From positions 1 through 17,971 of the forward strand of contig CAYJLD010000049.1 of the NCBI GenBank assembly GCA_964371195.1: a stretch of 17,971 bases of DNA, in the 5' to 3' direction. How positions within the stretch are numbered: position 1 is the first letter of the stretch; the number at the start of each line of letters is the position of its first letter. Under the pieces are notes generated by a model. The model was given only the letters and a program-made list of their open reading frames with translations, made no database searches and was not told the origin of the DNA. Below are positions 6,452 through 14,540 of this stretch, piece by piece. Made by a program: the position numbers and the translations under genes. This stretch comes from CAYJAD01 sp964371195. GTDB lineage: Bacteria > Desulfobacterota > Desulfovibrionia > Desulfovibrionales > Desulfovibrionaceae.

Positions 6452-8293
6452 CTAAATCCCAAAATGCTTACATTTTCGCCAAAGAGTACTTGGGGCTATG
6501 CCTAAAATTTTTGCTGCTTGCCGACGATTATTGTGGCACTCGGCAAGAGTCTTTTGGATGAGTAAACATTCTTCTTTTTCCAATGTTCCTTCACGCACAT
6601 TTTCTTTTTCTAAAAATTGCGGAAAGTCTAAAAAAGCAGACAACATTTCTGCCGAAATTTGCATGTCCTGACACGCGACCACAAGGCGTTCTGCAAGACT
6701 ACGCAATTCGCGTACATTACCAGGAAAGCCATATTGCTGCAAAAAAACATATGATTCTTCATCAACTATAGGATTTGTCAAACTATTTTGTTGACTGATA
6801 ATATTCATAAAGTGTTTTAATAATAATGGAATATCATTTTTTCGCTGGCGTAAAGGTGGTACTTCCAATCGCAGTACAGCTAAACGAAAAAATAAATCAT
6901 CTCTAAATTGTTTTTCGCGAACCATGGTATTTAAATCACGGTTAGTAGCAGCAACAATGCGTACATCCACATGTACAAGCCTGTCACCCCCCACACGCAA
7001 AAAGGAATTTTCTTCAATTATTCTTAAGATTTTACTCTGAACAAGCAAGGGGAGTTCGCCAATTTCATCCAAAAAAAGAGTTCCCATATGCGCTAACTCA
7101 AAAAGGCCGCGCTTTCCACTACGATTTGCTCCCGTAAAAGCACCCCCTTGATAACCAAAAAATTCGCTTTCTAACAAATGCTCGGGAATAGCTGCGCAAT
7201 TTACAGAAACAAATGGCCCAAGGGCTCTTTTGCTATAGCTATGAATACCTTGCGCAATAAGCTCTTTACCCGTTCCACTTTCGCCATGAATGAGTACAGA
7301 TGCATTACTCTTGCTATACTGTTTTGCTTTGAGTAAAAATGTGCGCATAATTTCTGTAGAATGTAATACATCAGAAAAATTAGCCTTAGGTACAAAGCCA
7401 CGGCGTTCACTATCTCTTTGTATTTCTGTTTGTTTTGCATTGACATTTTCAAGGGCAACCAGCGCTCCTAAGTTTTGCTCCATACTTACAGGGGTGCTTT
7501 TGCACATATATTGCTGATTATTCCATACGATGGCTCCAGACCAAGTTACATTTTGAGCAAGGGCTTCACGCAATTCAGGATAATCCTCAAGAGGGGGTGA
7601 AACGTCTGGCAGATTTGAATTCAATACGGTGCCACAAGGCCCCAGTAAAAAAACTTGCTCTCTAATGCTATTAATAACCGCTTGTTGGCGTAAATGCCAT
7701 TCCGTATTGCTACGCAAAAGTAGTACTAACTTTGCAGCTTCCTCTAAAACCATCACAATAACATCTTCTTGACTTGTAATGGGAAAACCAAACACTCCAT
7801 GACGCTCCAGTGCTTCAATAACACTGGGATTACCAACAATAGCTGTATAATCTTTTTGCTCCAGAGTTTGAATCATATCGGGAATATCCTTGGTTGTACG
7901 CATAGGATATACAGAAATATCCACATCAAACATGGGTCTTATAGCCATAGTCGCACGTATAGAAGCGCCAAATCCCACCACAGCAATACGATTACTCACC
8001 TGCCTTGCTTTCATAAGTAAATTTACAATATCCACTTCGGTAATGGGAATATCTAAAATGGGAATATGCAAACCACTATTTCGTAAAAGTGTACTCGTTT
8101 CCCCGCGACTAATAAGCACACGTGCACCTTTTTCCACAAGATTATAAGCAACATCCACTGCATCATCATAAAGACCTTCATGCAAAGAAAATTGTATTTT
8201 CGATGTTTTTCTTATTTTTTCAGCAAGTTGAAAAAGCGCTGGATCTGGCACTATAAAGGCCACATCATGTACTGATGTATTGAGCAAAAGCAT
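6452..8293 (-). CDS. PrpR-type sigma-54-dependent activator
   Basis: A 613-aa enhancer-binding protein. The N-terminal part (about 10-195, VAFIVPDPALF... and VVGFGASIRATMAIRPMF) looks like the PrpR_N ligand-sensing domain, which in propionate regulators senses 2-methylcitrate. A PAS-like segment follows. The AAA+ core has Walker A GESGTGKE, the GAFTGA loop (YQGGAFTGANRSG), Walker B GTLFLDEIGEL and a C-terminal Fis-type HTH (RRQAAKILGIAPSTLWRKC). It is divergent from the SuyAB-like operon and so is its probable activator; the ligand is perhaps a carboxylate or sulfonate substrate. The start is unsettled: AGGAG (complement of 8294-8298) directly abuts the ATG at 8293, too close for good initiation, whereas the TTG two codons on (8285-8287) sits six bases from it. 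The true start may be that TTG, costing two residues. Confidence 0.9.
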   Translation of the reverse strand: MLLLNTSVHDVAFIVPDPALFQLAEKIRKTSKIQFSLHEGLYDDAVDVAYNLVEKGARVLISRGETSTLLRNSGLHIPILDIPITEVDIVNLLMKARQVSNRIAVVGFGASIRATMAIRPMFDVDISVYPMRTTKDIPDMIQTLEQKDYTAIVGNPSVIEALERHGVFGFPITSQEDVIVMVLEEAAKLVLLLRSNTEWHLRQQAVINSIREQVFLLGPCGTVLNSNLPDVSPPLEDYPELREALAQNVTWSGAIVWNNQQYMCKSTPVSMEQNLGALVALENVNAKQTEIQRDSERRGFVPKANFSDVLHSTEIMRTFLLKAKQYSKSNASVLIHGESGTGKELIAQGIHSYSKRALGPFVSVNCAAIPEHLLESEFFGYQGGAFTGANRSGKRGLFELAHMGTLFLDEIGELPLLVQSKILRIIEENSFLRVGGDRLVHVDVRIVAATNRDLNTMVREKQFRDDLFFRLAVLRLEVPPLRQRKNDIPLLLKHFMNIISQQNSLTNPIVDEESYVFLQQYGFPGNVRELRSLAERLVVACQDMQISAEMLSAFLDFPQFLEKENVREGTLEKEECLLIQKTLAECHNNRRQAAKILGIAPSTLWRKCKHFGI

Positions 8294-8313
8294 CTCCTTT
8301 GGTTAAATACATA

Positions 8314-8358
8314 TCGCTTTCACACCGCTAACGTTTCATTTTGAAACCTATAAAGCGA
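8314..8358. promoter_or_regulatory. candidate enhancer palindrome for the PrpR-type activator
   Basis: A perfect inverted repeat, GTTTCA-TTT-TGAAAC (8333-8347), is partly nested in a second one, TCGCTTT (8314-8320) with AAAGCGA (8352-8358). It is centred about 134 bp upstream of the -24 element of the rightward promoter and about 45 bp upstream of the regulator start. That spacing suits a sigma-54 activator site. Binding by the PrpR-type protein is inferred. Confidence 0.55.
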
Positions 8359-8472
8359 CCTGTAATTTATTATGCAATACAACGACATTTGTCTAGAGTT
8401 TTATTGAAAAACTATTTTAAAAAAAACATTTAATTACAATAAGATATTTTTTTTCCGCAAACAAGACATCTT

Positions 8473-8488
8473 TGGCAAGGTTGTTGCA
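8473..8488 (+). promoter_or_regulatory. sigma-54 (-24/-12) promoter of the SuyAB-like operon
   Basis: TGGCAAGGTTGTTGCA fits the RpoN consensus, with GG at 8474-8475 and GC at 8486-8487 separated by 10 bases. The start of transcription should be near 8499, giving a leader of about 90 bases before the ATG at 8588. It lies downstream of the palindrome and reads into the small SAF-domain gene. Confidence 0.82.
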
Positions 8489-8587
8489 ATATGTTAATTG
8501 CAAGAAAGATAAATTATGCACAAGCAGATTTAATTATTGTTTCAAGTAGTTAACATTCATACTTGTGTAAGTACGAGGAGTTTTTAC

Positions 8588-8881
8588 ATGAAAAAGGCTT
8601 TAATTGTCCACCCTGATGACAATGTTGCAAACGTTATTGACGACATGGTGAAGGGGGATACTTTTACAATTGATTTGAATGGTAAAGAATTTATTCTTGA
8701 AGCTACGAGTGATATCCCTTTTGGCTTTAAGGTTGCGGTGAAAGAAATCCCCAAAGGACATGAAATTATTAAATATAAACAAGTGATTGGAAAAAGCTCT
8801 TGTCAGATACTTGCGGGAGAGTGTGTCCATATCCATAATGTAGAAGGTACTCGCGGACGTGGCGATCAAGAGGGAGAATAA
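8588..8881 (+). CDS. SAF-domain small subunit, SuyA / UxaA N-terminal-like
   Basis: A 97-aa protein that would form the small subunit of a two-subunit UxaA-family lyase with the next gene. Features typical of the SAF domain of SuyA and altronate dehydratases are IVHPDDNVANVI near the N-terminus, IPFGFKVAVKEI in the middle, and the IKYKQVIG then CVHIHNVEGTRGRGD ending. In SuyAB the pair eliminates sulfite from (2R)-3-sulfolactate, giving pyruvate; in altronate or galactarate dehydratase the same domains remove water. The split into two genes fits SuyAB but does not prove it. The frame extends upstream to 8537, but I chose 8588 because AGGAG (8576-8580) precedes it by seven bases and family members start here. 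It is followed after one base by the large subunit. Confidence 0.82.
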   Translation: MKKALIVHPDDNVANVIDDMVKGDTFTIDLNGKEFILEATSDIPFGFKVAVKEIPKGHEIIKYKQVIGKSSCQILAGECVHIHNVEGTRGRGDQEGE

Positions 8882-8882
8882 T

Positions 8883-10082
8883 ATGAAATTTTTAGGATAT
8901 GTACGCCCCAACGGTCAAGTTGGCATTCGCAATCATACTTTAGTTGTAGCTTCTGGCCGAGGAGCAGGTAATTTAGCCACACTCATTGCAAATACTATCA
9001 AAGACTCTAAAGTATATGTAGCTCCCAATGAAAATGGACGCGATACACCAGACAGGACTACCATTGCGCGTATTATTACAGGCATTGCCAAAAATCCTAA
9101 TGTAGGGGCTGTGCTTATTGTTGGTAATAAGCGCGACGGTGGATACCCTGAATTTACCTATGATTGCATTGTGGGTGAAATTGCCAAGTCTGGTAAACCT
9201 ATGGACACGGTTTTCATGAATGAAACCGACGGCTTTTATCAAGCCCTTGGCGAAGGTATGCGCAAAGGGCGTGCCCTTGCAGAAGCTGCCAGTGAAGTGC
9301 TACGTCAAGAAGTAGGCTTGGACAAGCTTACTATTGCGGTAAAATGCGGTTATTCTGATGCTACATCTGGCATGTCTGGCAATCCTGTGGTGGGCAAGTT
9401 GTTTGACCGCATTGTGCAAGCAGGCGGAAACGCAATGTTTGCAGAAACTACAGAAGTCATTGGCGCAGAGCATCTTGTGGCAACACGTTTTACCGATGAT
9501 ATTGAGCGCAAAAAGTTTCTTGATGCAGTTTTGAAGGTAGAAGAAGAAGCAAAGGCCACAGGCGAAGATATACGTAGCATCAATCCCATTCCTGCCAATA
9601 TTCAAGCTGGTTTAACTACCCTTGAAGAAAAATCTTTGGGCGCCATAGCAAAAGCTGGATCTTCACCATTAACACAATGCCTTATGTATGGAGAAGCTCC
9701 AAGCAAGAATGGTTTACATTTTATGGATGCTTGGATGTCGTCTACTGCCTTATTCTTAGGTTTTGCAGCAGCAGGGGCAACACTTACCATATTCCAAATG
9801 GGTGGAGGTTGGATGCCCAATAATGCTATGATGCCCACAGCTTCCACAGGGCTTATAGTCCCCACTATGTATGTTACTGGCAACCCTAGACTGTATGAAA
9901 AAAGTCCTTATGAAATAGATTTTAATTCAGGTACAGTTATTTCAGAAAGGGAAACCACTGATACTGTCAGTGAACGGTTGGCAGCCCTTGTATGCCGCAT
10001 AGCTTCCGGTAAGCTTACTAAGGGTGAAACACTCAATGTGCATGAAAATTTAGAACTTTATCTACGTGGCCCCGGCCTATAA
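8883..10082 (+). CDS. UxaA-family large subunit, SuyB / altronate dehydratase-like
   Basis: A 399-aa protein, full length for SuyB-type or UxaA C-terminal subunits. It opens with the family signature FLGYVRPNGQVGIRNH and has KCGYSDATSGMSGNPVVG (154-171), matching the family's conserved Cys-Gly...Ser-Asp...SG...NP pattern. It also has ETTEVIGAEH (188-197) and a C-terminal part with MPTASTGLIVPTMYVTGNP and DFNSGTVI. In this family the SAF and large domains together perform an iron-dependent alpha,beta-elimination. KCGYSD with a separate SAF gene and a carboxylate transporter downstream favours a sulfolactate sulfo-lyase or a related hydroxyacid dehydratase; activity is unproven. I took the ATG at 8883, with AGGGAG at 8871-8876, over the upstream in-frame ATG at 8859 that overlaps the small subunit. 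Confidence 0.83.
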   Translation: MKFLGYVRPNGQVGIRNHTLVVASGRGAGNLATLIANTIKDSKVYVAPNENGRDTPDRTTIARIITGIAKNPNVGAVLIVGNKRDGGYPEFTYDCIVGEIAKSGKPMDTVFMNETDGFYQALGEGMRKGRALAEAASEVLRQEVGLDKLTIAVKCGYSDATSGMSGNPVVGKLFDRIVQAGGNAMFAETTEVIGAEHLVATRFTDDIERKKFLDAVLKVEEEAKATGEDIRSINPIPANIQAGLTTLEEKSLGAIAKAGSSPLTQCLMYGEAPSKNGLHFMDAWMSSTALFLGFAAAGATLTIFQMGGGWMPNNAMMPTASTGLIVPTMYVTGNPRLYEKSPYEIDFNSGTVISERETTDTVSERLAALVCRIASGKLTKGETLNVHENLELYLRGPGL

Positions 10083-10133
10083 TGTAGAAAAGCTATAGTA
10101 TTTATTAACCATAAACAATGTAAGGAGAGAGCA

Positions 10134-11087
10134 GTGTTAAGAATTCTTGCTTTAACAATCATCCTGGCTATCAGTGCCGTTTCTTTTGCTTTTGCAGACG
10201 GCTACCCCCAAAAACCTACGCAAGTGGTTGTCCCTTGGAAACCAGGTGGTGGTAGTGATATTTCAGCCCGTATCGTTAATGAGCCTATGAAAGAAATCTT
10301 AGGCCAACCATTTGTTATTTCAAATATTGATGGTGCTGCTGGCCTTAATGGTGCCAACACCGTATACCGTGCACGCCCCGACGGTTACACCCTTTTATGG
10401 GAGCACGTTGGTAACCTTGCTGTAGGACCAATGATTACCAAGGCCCCTTATACTTGGCGTGATTTTAAGCTTGTATGTGCCGTAGGTCAAAGTGATATTG
10501 TTTTGATTGCCCGCGCTAACTCCCCTTGGAAAGATACCGCTGATGCCATCAAAGACATTAAAGCTAACCCTGGTAAAATACGTTGGGCCATGGGCATTAA
10601 CGCAGTGTCTCACTTAACATACTTAAGCATTGCCGAAACTGCCGGTGGACTTAACGCCATGGCTATTCCAGCCCAAGGCGACAAGGGCCGCATTGTTAGC
10701 ATTTTAGGCAATAACAGTGACATCTCCACCGTAGGTTATGCCGCTGCAGAACCTTATGTAAAATCTGGTGACATTAAAGTTCTTGGCATGGCTACTAAAG
10801 AACGCAGCCCCTTTGCTAAGGATATCCCCACCCTTAAAGAGCAAGGCTTTGATGCAGGTAATGTATACCTTTACTCTGTATTTGCCCCCAAAGATACGCC
10901 ACAAGAAGTTTTGGATAAATTAGAAGCCGCATATGAGAAGTCACTTGCTGATCCAAAAGTGCAGGAAGCTTTGAAAAAGCAAAGCATTTTACCAAACTTC
11001 TTGAATGCTGAAGAAGCCATGAAGAATTGGGAAACTGAAGCTGGTTTGTATGAGCGTTTATCTAAGAAAAATAATCTGATTAAATAA
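10134..11087 (+). CDS. tctC: TTT transporter periplasmic solute-binding protein (TctC/Bug)
   Basis: A 317-aa secreted receptor that captures a carboxylate in the periplasm and delivers it to TctAB. Residues 1-21 are a signal peptide (positive Arg3, hydrophobic LALTIILAISAV, cleavage likely after AFA before Asp22). The mature part has Bug/TctC hallmarks: PTQVVVPWKPGGGSDISAR and the GLNGANTVYRARPDGYTLL segment that forms the two carboxylate-binding loops. The start is GTG, set by AAGGAG at 10122-10127. It follows the large lyase subunit by 51 bp and is separated from tctB by a strong hairpin, which would give the expected excess of binding protein. The ligand is unknown but presumably the SuyAB-like substrate. 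Confidence 0.93.
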   Translation: MLRILALTIILAISAVSFAFADGYPQKPTQVVVPWKPGGGSDISARIVNEPMKEILGQPFVISNIDGAAGLNGANTVYRARPDGYTLLWEHVGNLAVGPMITKAPYTWRDFKLVCAVGQSDIVLIARANSPWKDTADAIKDIKANPGKIRWAMGINAVSHLTYLSIAETAGGLNAMAIPAQGDKGRIVSILGNNSDISTVGYAAAEPYVKSGDIKVLGMATKERSPFAKDIPTLKEQGFDAGNVYLYSVFAPKDTPQEVLDKLEAAYEKSLADPKVQEALKKQSILPNFLNAEEAMKNWETEAGLYERLSKKNNLIK

Positions 11088-11095
11088 TGCTTGCT

Positions 11096-11132
11096 AGCTG
11101 CCTATAAAGTATATTTATAGGCAGCTTTTCTT
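11096..11132 (+). terminator. strong hairpin between tctC and tctB
   Basis: A perfect 13-bp stem, AGCTGCCTATAAA (11096-11108) with TTTATAGGCAGCT (11114-11126), has a 5-base loop and a TTTTCTT tail. It is shaped as an intrinsic terminator, but with the membrane subunit genes in line and close behind, partial read-through is likely. This would favour binding protein over membrane components. Confidence 0.8.
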
Positions 11133-11158
11133 AATATTTTCATATGCGGAGATTTTTT

Positions 11159-11626
11159 ATGGCCATAAAAAACTTGAGTAATTTATTGATAAGCTTACTG
11201 CTTTTAATTGGAACAGCTTGCATGTACTGGCAAATGCAACAGATTGAAGTGAGTACCGTCCATGCCATGGGGCCAAATTTTTTTCCGGGTATGTTGCTTT
11301 CTCTTCTCTTCTTTCTATCTCTCTGTCTTGCATATCAAAGTATAGATTTTAAAAAGAGCGATAAAGAAGAGGAAAAAAAAGATACTGCCATAGATGTACA
11401 AGCCTTAATCTTACAGCTTGCATTTGTAAGTATTTTAATTTTATACGTATTTTTACTTCCCTACTTAAGTTATATTCCAAGTACCATACTTTTTCTTTCC
11501 ATTACCATGACTTTGCTTGGCAAAAGAACGGTTAAAGACATTGCTTCATATGTGCTCATAGCATCCATAGTTACAGGGATTATTTATTATATTTTTGGAA
11601 AAATTCTTCTTTTATTCTTGCCATAA
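11159..11626 (+). CDS. tctB: TTT transporter small membrane subunit (TctB)
   Basis: A 155-aa inner-membrane protein with four predicted membrane segments: near the N-terminus (LLISLLLLIGTACMYW), after the GPNFFPGMLL motif, and two near the C-terminus. A charged linker (DFKKSDKEEEKKD) sits in the middle. GPNFFPG is the usual TctB mark after the first helix. I chose the ATG at 11159 rather than the one at 11144 because GGAG (11148-11151) is seven bases upstream of it and overlaps the longer reading. With TctA it forms the sodium- or proton-driven carboxylate carrier. Confidence 0.85.
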   Translation: MAIKNLSNLLISLLLLIGTACMYWQMQQIEVSTVHAMGPNFFPGMLLSLLFFLSLCLAYQSIDFKKSDKEEEKKDTAIDVQALILQLAFVSILILYVFLLPYLSYIPSTILFLSITMTLLGKRTVKDIASYVLIASIVTGIIYYIFGKILLLFLP

Positions 11627-11648
11627 ATAGATTTATGTGGAGGTTCTC

Positions 11649-13148
11649 ATGTTTTTTTCTTTTGGAGATATAGCTTACGCCTTTGAGCCCTTGTCTTTAG
11701 CTATTATGTTTTTGGCAGTTTTTGGTGGCTTGGTAGTGGGTGCCATGCCCGGCCTTACCAGCACCATGGCTGTTGCCTTACTTGTTCCCATCACTTATGG
11801 CATGAGTGTAGAGCTTGGCCTTGTCATGCTTATGGCTGTATACATAGGTTCCATTTCAGGTGGTCTTGTGGCTGCGGCACTTTTAAATATTCCTGGCACG
11901 CCATCTTCGGTAGCCACTACATTTGACGCTTACCCCATGACCCAAAGGGGTGAAGCCGGTAAGGCTTTAGCCATAGGTGTTTTCTCTTCATTTTTAGGAT
12001 CAATTTTTGCTTTTATCGCACTTGTCCTTGTGGCTCCTGCCCTTGGTGCTTTTGCCCTAAAATTTGGTCCCTTTGAATACTTTGCCATGGTAGTATTTAC
12101 ACTCACATGTATTATTTCCATTTCTAAAAAATCATTGGTTAAAGGGCTTATTGCTGCTTGTGTGGGAATGCTCATGTCCACAGTGGGTTTAAGTGATACC
12201 GACGGAATTTCGCGCTTCACTTTTGGCCTTTTTGAGTTGCAAAGTGGCTTTAATGTTATGCCTGTGCTTATAGGTATGTACGCTGTTTCCCAAGTTATAG
12301 ATGAAATCCGTTTCATAAAAACACCGTTTAAAGTTGTCTATGCAAGTTTTACCTTATCGGAATTTTGGAACGTGGTGAAATTGTGTTTGGGTAGCATGAA
12401 AAACGTCATACGTTCTTCGCTCATTGGAGTTGGCATTGGTATTCTTCCAGGTGTTGGATCTGGCTTATCCAATATTGTGGCATATTCTCAAGCCAAAGCG
12501 GCTTCAAAAGACCCAGACAGTTTTGGTAAAGGCAACCCTGATGGCATTATTGCTTCTGAAACAGCAAATAACGCTTCTACAGGTGGCGCACTCATTCCTT
12601 TGCTCACCTTAGGTATTCCAGGTGATGCCACAACCATGATGATTCTTGGTGCTTTTATGATTCATGGCATACAGCCTGGTCCTTTATTATTTAGGGACCA
12701 TGGCAATCTTGTGGCCATCATTATGGTTGCGTATCTTATAAGCACCATACTTATGCTGATTCTGCAAACCCAATTCATTAAGGTGCTTATCAAGGCATTA
12801 TCCACACCACGTCATATTCTTTATCCCATTATTATGACTCTTTGCGTCATTGGCAGCTTTGCTTTAAACAGTAGCATGTCTGATGTATGGATTTTTGTCA
12901 TCATGGGACTTTTAGGCGTGGGCATGAGTAAATTTGGTTTTCCCATGCTACCCTTGGTTTTAGGACTTATTCTTGGTCGCATGGCTGAAAATGAACTACG
13001 TGTGGCCTTGGTCATGGGAGAGGGTAGTCCCTTTATCTTCCTCACAAGACCCATAGCTATGGTCTTTTTTGCAGCAGCCATCTTCTCAGTGTTTATTTCC
13101 ATATACACCATTAGAAAATCTCGCGTTATACCAGAAAATGCGCAATAG
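11649..13148 (+). CDS. tctA: TTT transporter large membrane subunit (TctA)
   Basis: A 499-aa multi-pass membrane carrier of normal TctA length. It has both halves of the family's repeated signature: GAMPGLTSTMAVALLVP near residue 35, and GVGIGILPGVGSGLSN with GNPDGIIASETANNA and GGALIPLLTLGIPGDATTMMILG in the second half. I took the ATG at 11649, five bases after GGAGG (11639-11643); the in-frame GTG at 11637 overlaps the ribosome-binding site. It follows tctB by 22 bp and transports the solute that TctC delivers. Confidence 0.94.
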   Translation: MFFSFGDIAYAFEPLSLAIMFLAVFGGLVVGAMPGLTSTMAVALLVPITYGMSVELGLVMLMAVYIGSISGGLVAAALLNIPGTPSSVATTFDAYPMTQRGEAGKALAIGVFSSFLGSIFAFIALVLVAPALGAFALKFGPFEYFAMVVFTLTCIISISKKSLVKGLIAACVGMLMSTVGLSDTDGISRFTFGLFELQSGFNVMPVLIGMYAVSQVIDEIRFIKTPFKVVYASFTLSEFWNVVKLCLGSMKNVIRSSLIGVGIGILPGVGSGLSNIVAYSQAKAASKDPDSFGKGNPDGIIASETANNASTGGALIPLLTLGIPGDATTMMILGAFMIHGIQPGPLLFRDHGNLVAIIMVAYLISTILMLILQTQFIKVLIKALSTPRHILYPIIMTLCVIGSFALNSSMSDVWIFVIMGLLGVGMSKFGFPMLPLVLGLILGRMAENELRVALVMGEGSPFIFLTRPIAMVFFAAAIFSVFISIYTIRKSRVIPENAQ

Positions 13149-13156
13149 TTAATTAT

Positions 13157-13190
13157 GGTACCTCACTAAGTTCATGCTTTGTGAGGTGCC
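13157..13190 (+). terminator. hairpin between tctA and the MFS gene
   Basis: A 10-bp stem, GGTACCTCAC (13157-13166) with GTGAGGTGCC (13181-13190), has one G-T wobble and a 14-base loop. No T run follows, so it is more likely an mRNA-processing or 3'-stabilising hairpin than a full terminator. It sits in the 78-bp gap before the MFS gene. Confidence 0.55.
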
Positions 13191-13226
13191 TAAATTCTTT
13201 ATATTTGCCAAAACAAGGTCGCACAC

Positions 13227-14528
13227 ATGCTAAAAAATATCAGCTTACAAAAGCGAGGCTTGATTATTTTTGTAATAATCTGCATAGCCTATCTTTTTGT
13301 AACTTTTCACAGAGTTAGCCCTGCCATTATGGCACAAGACATTATCGCTGACACCGGTATTTCCGCCTCTTCCATGGGGGTATTGGCCTCTGCCTTTTTT
13401 GTTACATTTGGCCTTATGCAACTTCCAGGTGGCATGCTGGCCGACTCTTGGGGACCACGCAAAACCTTACCTTCATTTTTTCTGTTAGCGGGCATTGGAG
13501 GACTTTTATTTGCTTTTGGGAGTGACTTTTTAGTCCTTCTTACAGGGCGTGCACTCATGGGTATTGGCGTCTCCATAACTTTTGTTTGTGGTTTAAAAAT
13601 TTTATCATTATGGTTTCCTGCGACTATGTATGCTCGTTTAAGCGGTATATTTTTAGGTACTGGCGGCCTTGGACTTATTCTTGGCTCAGGGCCATTAGCC
13701 TATCTCTGTGAACTTGTTGGGTGGCGTATGAGTATGGTTATAGAAGGTATAATCACGCTAATAATAGCAACATTACTTTGGCTTTTAGTGCGTGATACCC
13801 CAAAGGAGGCTGGTTATATCCCCATAAGTAACGCACCGGAGTTTGAAAAAAAACCGCTTTGCATGGATACGGCTAAAGCCATGCTTCCTAGTGTGAAGAA
13901 AATTTTTGCTTCAGGCAAATTTTGGCTTGTGGCCATTTGGTTTTGTGTTCAATTTGCCAACCATATGGCCTTTGGCGGGCTTTGGGCTGGCACTTTCCTT
14001 ATGGAAGTACATGGGCTTTCCAAAACAGCCATGGGTAATGTTTTACTCATGATGGGTGTGGGCATGCTTGTGGGCGCTCCTTTTAATGGTTGGCTTGCCG
14101 ATGTTGTCTTTCGAGGCCAAAAACAAGTCATGGTGTTGAGCAGCTGTGTAACTATTGGATTGTTTGCATTTTTATGTTTTTTTGGTGATAAGGTGCCATA
14201 TCAAGTATTCTACATATGGTTTTTCCTGCTGGCAGCCTTTGGCATGGGTGCTCTTTCGGCAGGTTTTGCGGCAGTACGAAATATTTTTGGCATTGAAAGC
14301 ACAGGTACTGCCAGTGGTCTTTTAAACGCTTTTCCTTCTGTGGTCGTAGCTTTATTACAAACTTTTTCAGGTTATATATTGGAAATGTACCCTCGTACAA
14401 CTCAGGGCTTTCCGGCCGAAGCCTATGCTAATGCTTCAATCATATATATTGTCACTGCCATCATCGCCCTTGGTGCCGCCTTGCTTTTGAAAGCTTCAGA
14501 TATTAACTCTTCTCAAAACACACAATAA
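13227..14528 (+). CDS. major facilitator superfamily permease
   Basis: A 433-aa protein with about 12 membrane helices and the MFS loop 2-3 motif GGMLADSWGPRKT, with a degenerate copy in the second half (GWLADVVFRGQKQ). A cytoplasmic linker (about 195-225, with EFEKKPLC) separates two six-helix halves. It is in line with the TTT transporter and LarA-like genes. Since a complete TTT carrier is already present, it may export an end product or import a second related substrate; direction and substrate are not visible. The start has a modest AAGG at 13215-13218. It ends 12 bp before the LarA-like gene, so the two are surely co-transcribed. Confidence 0.9.
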   Translation: MLKNISLQKRGLIIFVIICIAYLFVTFHRVSPAIMAQDIIADTGISASSMGVLASAFFVTFGLMQLPGGMLADSWGPRKTLPSFFLLAGIGGLLFAFGSDFLVLLTGRALMGIGVSITFVCGLKILSLWFPATMYARLSGIFLGTGGLGLILGSGPLAYLCELVGWRMSMVIEGIITLIIATLLWLLVRDTPKEAGYIPISNAPEFEKKPLCMDTAKAMLPSVKKIFASGKFWLVAIWFCVQFANHMAFGGLWAGTFLMEVHGLSKTAMGNVLLMMGVGMLVGAPFNGWLADVVFRGQKQVMVLSSCVTIGLFAFLCFFGDKVPYQVFYIWFFLLAAFGMGALSAGFAAVRNIFGIESTGTASGLLNAFPSVVVALLQTFSGYILEMYPRTTQGFPAEAYANASIIYIVTAIIALGAALLLKASDINSSQNTQ

Positions 14529-14540
14529 AAAGGAATTATC

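Noticed and set aside
8537..8587. Upstream start for the SAF-domain gene
   Set aside because: The added residues are unlike the family, and the ATG at 8588 has a well placed AGGAG.
11930..12316. 128-codon minus-strand open frame inside tctA
   Set aside because: It is a shadow of the strongly supported TctA coding frame, with lysine/proline/serine-rich composition and no start signals.
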